From: Gammaproteobacteria bacterium | GTDB taxonomy: Bacteria; Pseudomonadota; Gammaproteobacteria; Arenicellales; Poriferihabitantaceae | Assembly: GCA_030432755.1 (NCBI GenBank) | Contig: JAUILZ010000013.1 | Location: forward strand, 49,808 to 113,807 | DNA: 64,000 bases | Direction: 5' to 3' | Shown: positions 60,501 through 64,000 of the stretch, in pieces | How the letters are laid out: each line of letters opens with the position of its first letter | Numbering within the stretch: position 1 is the stretch's first letter | Notes under the pieces: model-generated | Seen by the model: the letters and a program-made list of their open reading frames with translations, nothing else | What the model was told of the DNA's origin: nothing | Database searches by the model: none | Program-made: the position numbers and the translations under genes

Positions 60501-61308
60501 GGGTCGGGCCCTGTGAGCGGGACTGGATGATGAGCGCTGCCACCGTCAGGGCAAGAGTGATCACGATCAGCACCGTGGAAGCGGCGTTCACCTCGGGCGT
60601 CACCGAGAAGCGAACCATGGAATAGATCTTGATCGGGAACGTGGTGGAACCCGGACCGGAAGTGAAGAACGTGATGACGAAATCATCGAGCGAAAGCGTA
60701 AATGCCAGCAGCGCCCCCGCTACCAGGCCGGGCTTCATGTAGGGATAGGTCACGTTCCAGAACGTCTGCCATTGACTGGCCCCGAGGTCCCGGGAGGCTT
60801 CCTCCAGCGAGCGGTCGAAACCCGCCATGCGCGCCCGTATCACCACCGCGACGAAGGGGATGGAAAACGCGATATGGCTCACGGTGATGGTGGTCAGGCC
60901 GAGGGGCATGTTCACCGTGGCGAAGAACGCCACCATGGCCACCGCCATGCAGATTTCCGGAATCACGATGGGCAGGTGCACCAGGCCTTCGTACGGGCCC
61001 TGGGCGGGAAAACGGAATCGATAGAGCGCAAGACCCAGCATCGCGCCCAGTATGGTGGACACCGTGGTCGATATCCCCGCGATGATGAGCGAATTCAGGA
61101 ACGCCTCGTGCAGCTGCGAGTTATTGAACGCCTGCTCGTAGTAGCGCAGGGTGAAGCCCTGCCAGGTGATGTTACGCTTGCTGTCGTTGAAGGAAAATGC
61201 GATCAGCGAGACGATGGGGAAATACAGGAACACGAAGGTGAACCCCATGCAGAGCCGCATCCAGGTCTTGCGGCTGTAATCGAGCGGATTGGCGCGGTCC
61301 TTGGCCAT
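60493..61308 (-). CDS. potC: Polyamine ABC transporter permease PotC
   Basis: A 271-residue inner-membrane permease with about six helices. 'FLYFPIVSLIAFSFNDSKRN' is the typical PotC/PotI N-terminus, and the EAA loop 'SLEEASRDLGASQWQTFWNV' contacts PotA. 'DDFVITFFTSGPGSTTFPIKI' is a well-conserved family block. Only 4 nt separate its start from the potB stop, and its own 3' end overlaps potA. It pairs with PotB to form the channel. Confidence 0.93.
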   Translation of the reverse strand: MAKDRANPLDYSRKTWMRLCMGFTFVFLYFPIVSLIAFSFNDSKRNITWQGFTLRYYEQAFNNSQLHEAFLNSLIIAGISTTVSTILGAMLGLALYRFRFPAQGPYEGLVHLPIVIPEICMAVAMVAFFATVNMPLGLTTITVSHIAFSIPFVAVVIRARMAGFDRSLEEASRDLGASQWQTFWNVTYPYMKPGLVAGALLAFTLSLDDFVITFFTSGPGSTTFPIKIYSMVRFSVTPEVNAASTVLIVITLALTVAALIIQSRSQGPTHA

Positions 61309-61312
61309 ATTG

Positions 61313-62218
61313 CTAGAGCGGACCCGCCTTGCGCCCCGCCAGGCTGGCGCGCACCCACAGGATAATGAACGTCAGGTAGAGCAGCAGGAACGACAGCGCC
61401 GAACCAAAGGGCCAGTCCCGCGAAGAGGAAAACTGCCGCGCGATCAGGTTGCCAATCATCTCGCTGTCGGTGCCGCCGAGCAGCGCCGGTGTAAGGAAGG
61501 TGCCCATGGAGAGGATGAACGCCAGCAGGCAGCCCGAGATGATGCCGGGCAGCGCCAGTGGCATGGTAACGGAAAACAGGGTGCGCCAGTGCCCGGCGCC
61601 GAGGTCGAGGCTGGCTTCCAGGTAGGACTTGTCCAGTTTCTCGATGGTGGCGTAGATGGGCAACACGAGGAACGGCAGGTAGACATACACGAGCCCGATC
61701 ACCACTGCCTTCTGGTTGTATAGCAGTTCGAGGGGCTGGAACTCGCCCATGACCTGCGCGGTGCCAAAAAAACCGAACAGGATGGTGAGTTTTTCGTGCG
61801 CCCATTCGAGTCCGAAATTAAGGAAACCCCGCGTTCGCAGCACCGCGATCCAGGCATAGGTCCTGATCAGCAGGTTGGTCCAGAAAGGCAGGATCACGAG
61901 CAGCAGCAGGACGTTCTTCCAGCGCGCGGGAGCAAACGCGATACCCATGGCCAGCGGAAAGCCGATCAGGAAGGTGATCAGCGTGGTGACCGCCGCGATC
62001 CAGATCGATTTCCAGATGATACCGAGGTGGATCCACTCGATGGCCCGGGCATAGTTGGCGAAATTGATCGCCAGTTCGATCTGTCCCTGGGGCCCGCGTT
62101 CTGCGAACGAGTAGACCCACATGATGATCAGCGGCACGGTGAAAAAGATCACCAGCCACGCGGTCGGCGGCAATGCCAGCACCGCGAAAACCAGGCGATT
62201 GTTACGCCAGCTTTCCAC
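61313..62218 (-). CDS. potB: Polyamine ABC transporter permease PotB
   Basis: A 301-residue inner-membrane permease. 'LPPTAWLVIFFTVPLIIMWV' opens the first helix, and 'SYLEASLDLGAGHWRTLFSV' is the EAA loop. 'LFLTPALLGGTDSEMIGNLI'-type sequence (here TFLTPALLGGTDSEMI) matches PotB/PotH. The start is a GTG with an AGGTGA site upstream. It follows potD after a hairpin with T-tract, so only part of the transcripts are expected to reach it. Confidence 0.92.
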   Translation of the reverse strand: MESWRNNRLVFAVLALPPTAWLVIFFTVPLIIMWVYSFAERGPQGQIELAINFANYARAIEWIHLGIIWKSIWIAAVTTLITFLIGFPLAMGIAFAPARWKNVLLLLVILPFWTNLLIRTYAWIAVLRTRGFLNFGLEWAHEKLTILFGFFGTAQVMGEFQPLELLYNQKAVVIGLVYVYLPFLVLPIYATIEKLDKSYLEASLDLGAGHWRTLFSVTMPLALPGIISGCLLAFILSMGTFLTPALLGGTDSEMIGNLIARQFSSSRDWPFGSALSFLLLYLTFIILWVRASLAGRKAGPL

Positions 62219-62264
62219 TGCTCACCTGTACTCTCGATTCAACCCGGTTGGCGGACAAAAAGAA

Positions 62265-62290
62265 ACGGGCGCGTCGGTCAACGCGCCCGT
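62265..62290 (-). terminator. Partial (attenuating) terminator between potD and potB
   Basis: A perfect 10-bp G+C-rich stem (ACGGGCGCGT ... ACGCGCCCGT, 6-nt loop) lies 24 nt after the potD stop. On the minus strand the stem is followed by TTCTTTTTG, a good T-tract. It has all the parts of an intrinsic terminator, yet the permease and ATPase genes follow it on the same strand. Read-through would give high PotD and lower PotBCA levels, as is common for binding-protein-dependent importers. Confidence 0.8.
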
Positions 62291-62313
62291 CTCCCAGTCC
62301 AGGTGCGCTATAC

Positions 62314-63381
62314 TCAGGACGCCTGGATTTCCGTCCACGCCGCGTCATACATCGGCAGGGCATCGCCCACGTCGGCCAGCGCCTCGCTCTTGGCGACCAC
62401 CTCGTCGGAGGCGTAGATCGCCGGATTCGCCAGGTCGTCAGGGGATACGAACTCCCGCGCCGCCTTGTTGGTCGTCGCATAGTGGATCGTGTTGGCGATC
62501 TCGGCATTCACCTCGGCGTCCATCACGTGATTGATGAACTCGTAGGCCGCGTCCACGTTGGGCGCGCCCTTGGGAATGGACAGGCCGTCGACCCAGATCA
62601 CGGTGCCTTCCTTCGGGATCGTATAGGTCAGGTCGTCGTCCTCTTCCATGACCTTGAGGATGTCTCCGTTCCATTCCATCACCAGGTCGATATCACCGGA
62701 AATCAGCATGTCCTGGCCGGAATCCGGAACGAATCCCTTCAGGTGTTTCTTGGTCTTGATCAGCAGGTCGCGGGCCGCGTTGATCTCGTCCTGGTTGGTC
62801 GTATTGGCGGAAAATCCGAGGTAGAGCAGCGCGACGCCCATGACGAAACGCTGGTCGGCCAGCATGGCCATGCGACCGGAATGCTTGTCGCTGTCAAACA
62901 GGGCGCCCCAGCTATCCACCTCGCCCACCTTGGACTTGCGGTAGCCCAGGCCCACGCTGCCCCAGAAATAGGGCGCGTTGTACTTGCAGCCGGGGTCGAA
63001 CGACGGGTCGAGGAATGCCGGGTCGATGTTGGCGAAGTTTGGGATGCGCGAACGATCGAGTTCCTCGAGCATGTCGGCGGCGATCATGGTCTCGATCATG
63101 TAGTCGCTCGGGAAGATGATGTCGTATCCCGGGTTGCCGGCCTGGAACTTGGCGAACATCTCTTCGAGGTTCGCGTAGAGGTCGTACTGCACCTCGATCC
63201 CGGTCTTTTCAGTGAAGGAACCCAGCGTCTCGTCACCGATATAGGTGTCCCAGTTGTAGACGTTGATCTTCTTGTCCTGGGCGAACGCGCGATTGCCGCC
63301 AAAACTGACTGCGGCGAAGGCAGCGCCCGTGCCCTGGAGAAATCTTCTGCGGGTAAATGGTAATTGGATTTTCTGTTTCAT
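62314..63381 (-). CDS. potD: Polyamine ABC transporter substrate-binding protein PotD, Tat-exported
   Basis: A 355-residue periplasmic receptor. The leader has a twin-arginine motif ('TRRRFLQGTGAAFAAVSFGG'), unlike the Sec leader of the related partial gene at the left end. 'INVYNWDTYIGDETLGSFTE' and 'GNPGYDIIFPSDYMIETMI' are family hallmarks, and 'YFWGSVGLGYRKSKV' lines the ligand pocket. It is the first gene of the pot operon. Acidic and aromatic pocket residues of PotD are conserved in kind but I could not align them fully by eye, so spermidine versus putrescine remains open. Confidence 0.93.
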   Translation of the reverse strand: MKQKIQLPFTRRRFLQGTGAAFAAVSFGGNRAFAQDKKINVYNWDTYIGDETLGSFTEKTGIEVQYDLYANLEEMFAKFQAGNPGYDIIFPSDYMIETMIAADMLEELDRSRIPNFANIDPAFLDPSFDPGCKYNAPYFWGSVGLGYRKSKVGEVDSWGALFDSDKHSGRMAMLADQRFVMGVALLYLGFSANTTNQDEINAARDLLIKTKKHLKGFVPDSGQDMLISGDIDLVMEWNGDILKVMEEDDDLTYTIPKEGTVIWVDGLSIPKGAPNVDAAYEFINHVMDAEVNAEIANTIHYATTNKAAREFVSPDDLANPAIYASDEVVAKSEALADVGDALPMYDAAWTEIQAS

Positions 63382-63682
63382 GCTCTTCTACTCGTTGTCA
63401 GGGTAAAACGTGAAGGTTTGCCTGCTTGCCGGGAGCGGCCCAAACGCCTCCATCACGGCGGCTGCGGGGGATCGAGGCGCGCATTGCGTCAAGAGTTGCG
63501 GATGCCGCCCCGGGAATGAAACTCGGGATACCGGGCCGGATCCAACTCCCGTCCCTGACAAGGATAAACGCCCTTTTCATTCAGGTCCAGCGGCACTTCC
63601 CGCTATCATGGGTTCGCCCGGCGACTGCCCCGTAGCCCGTTGTGCTATAAACATCGGCCCTGGTGACAACACGCTGACCCCG
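63382..63682. promoter_or_regulatory. Divergent promoter region of the pot operon and the amine oxidase gene
   Basis: A 301-nt divergent intergenic region. TGCTATAAA (63643-63651) is a plausible extended -10 element for the amine oxidase gene, placing the transcript start about 25 nt before its ATG; no good -35 is seen. I could not identify a promoter for potD or a clear shared operator. No supportable coding frame lies here. Confidence 0.35.
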
Positions 63683-64000
63683 ATGAGCGATACTGCCTCC
63701 CGCGTTTCCACGGCCGGCGCCACGCATCCACTGGATCCACTGACCCCTGCCGAATTCCGGATTGCGGTGGGGTCCGTCCGCGCCGCGCTCGAGGGAGAAG
63801 GCCGCCTGTTGTTCGCCGACGTGTCACTGGTGGAGCCGGCCAAGTCCGAGGTCCGCGAATTCCAGTCCGGGCAGCCGATGTCACGCCAGGCGCGAATCAT
63901 GGTGCTCCAGCGCGACCGCCAGTGCACACTGGATGTACTGGTAAACCTGGACAGCGGTTCCATCCTGCGATGCCAGGAAGTGACCGGCGTGCAGCCGCCC
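63683..64000 (+). CDS. Copper-containing primary-amine oxidase, N-terminal part (truncated by window end)
   Basis: The first 106 codons of a gene that continues beyond the window. 'THPLDPLTPAEFRIAVGSVRA' (in part) is the characteristic start of the cytosolic-type copper amine oxidase N2 domain, and 'RQARIMVLQRDRQCTLDVLVNLDSGSIL' (in part) continues it. The catalytic TPQ-forming Tyr and copper His residues would lie downstream, outside the window. The family oxidises primary amines, including putrescine, to aldehydes with release of ammonia and H2O2. Divergence from a polyamine importer supports a polyamine or related amine as substrate. The ATG lacks a strong ribosome-binding site. Confidence 0.85.
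   Translation, partial: MSDTASRVSTAGATHPLDPLTPAEFRIAVGSVRAALEGEGRLLFADVSLVEPAKSEVREFQSGQPMSRQARIMVLQRDRQCTLDVLVNLDSGSILRCQEVTGVQPP

Noticed and set aside
58935..60530. 531-codon open frame on the plus strand
   Set aside because: It is antisense to the PhyH and potA genes, which have complete motifs; the composition is a mirror of high third-position G+C, not a real protein.

Overview
The window reads as a G+C-rich proteobacterial chromosome segment, most likely a marine or otherwise aquatic heterotrophic gammaproteobacterium. That placement is inferred from gene style (Tat-exported binding proteins, a TRAP importer, polyamine and CUT1 ABC importers, a methanethiol oxidase, two outer-membrane beta-barrel proteins) and no tree was run. 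Genes are dense and often overlap by exactly 4 nt. I saw no rRNA, tRNA, CRISPR array, insertion sequence or phage gene.

Layout. 0-12.8 kb: a truncated polyamine-binding protein, an SCO1/SenC copper chaperone, tadA, a DHA2 efflux pump with an extra C-terminal domain, two coupled outer-membrane barrel proteins (DUF5916 type and a PlpD-type patatin autotransporter), and a Lon-like protease coupled to a stress-protein-like gene. 12.8-18.8 kb: a five-gene catabolic operon (acyl-CoA synthetase, E1alpha, E1beta and E2 of a 2-oxoacid dehydrogenase, and a Leu/Val-type amino-acid dehydrogenase), followed by a decayed endonuclease-fold gene. 19.2-20.8 kb: a divergent LysR/azoreductase pair. 20.9-26.7 kb: a DeoR-led CUT1 (Ugp-like) ABC operon ending in an endonuclease/exonuclease/phosphatase-fold enzyme. 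26.8-30.2 kb: an unknown protein, a large MscS channel and a small membrane protein.

30.5-36.5 kb is a probable catabolic regulon: a GMC dehydrogenase, a HalD/BesD-like 2OG oxygenase, a BetI-like TetR repressor, an orphan family-5 binding protein and a GNAT protein. Two identical 27-bp copies of a BetI-like operator lie in its two promoter regions. 36.7-41.7 kb holds tailoring-type enzymes (sulfotransferase, two methyltransferases, a 2OG hydroxylase, a TPR protein) and a lipoprotein. 41.8-44.6 kb: a small membrane protein, a MarC protein, a phospholipase-D family enzyme, and a fragmentary second copy of the marC 3' end. 44.7-47.8 kb: an envelope operon of three lipoproteins and an M48 metalloprotease. 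47.8-52.4 kb: a TPAT-type TRAP transporter (TatT, DctP, fused DctQM) co-transcribed with a CDP-alcohol phosphatidyltransferase.

52.7-57.7 kb: a membrane-spanning PDZ/AAA+ regulator that lacks the sigma54-contacting loop, divergent from a methanethiol oxidase (SBP56) - ferredoxin - CoA-binding protein operon; this is the most unusual pairing in the window. 57.9-64 kb: an EF-hand protein, then a polyamine importer (potD-potB-potC-potA) with a PhyH-type 2OG oxygenase as last gene, divergent from the start of a copper amine oxidase gene. Together these suggest a polyamine uptake and oxidation locus.
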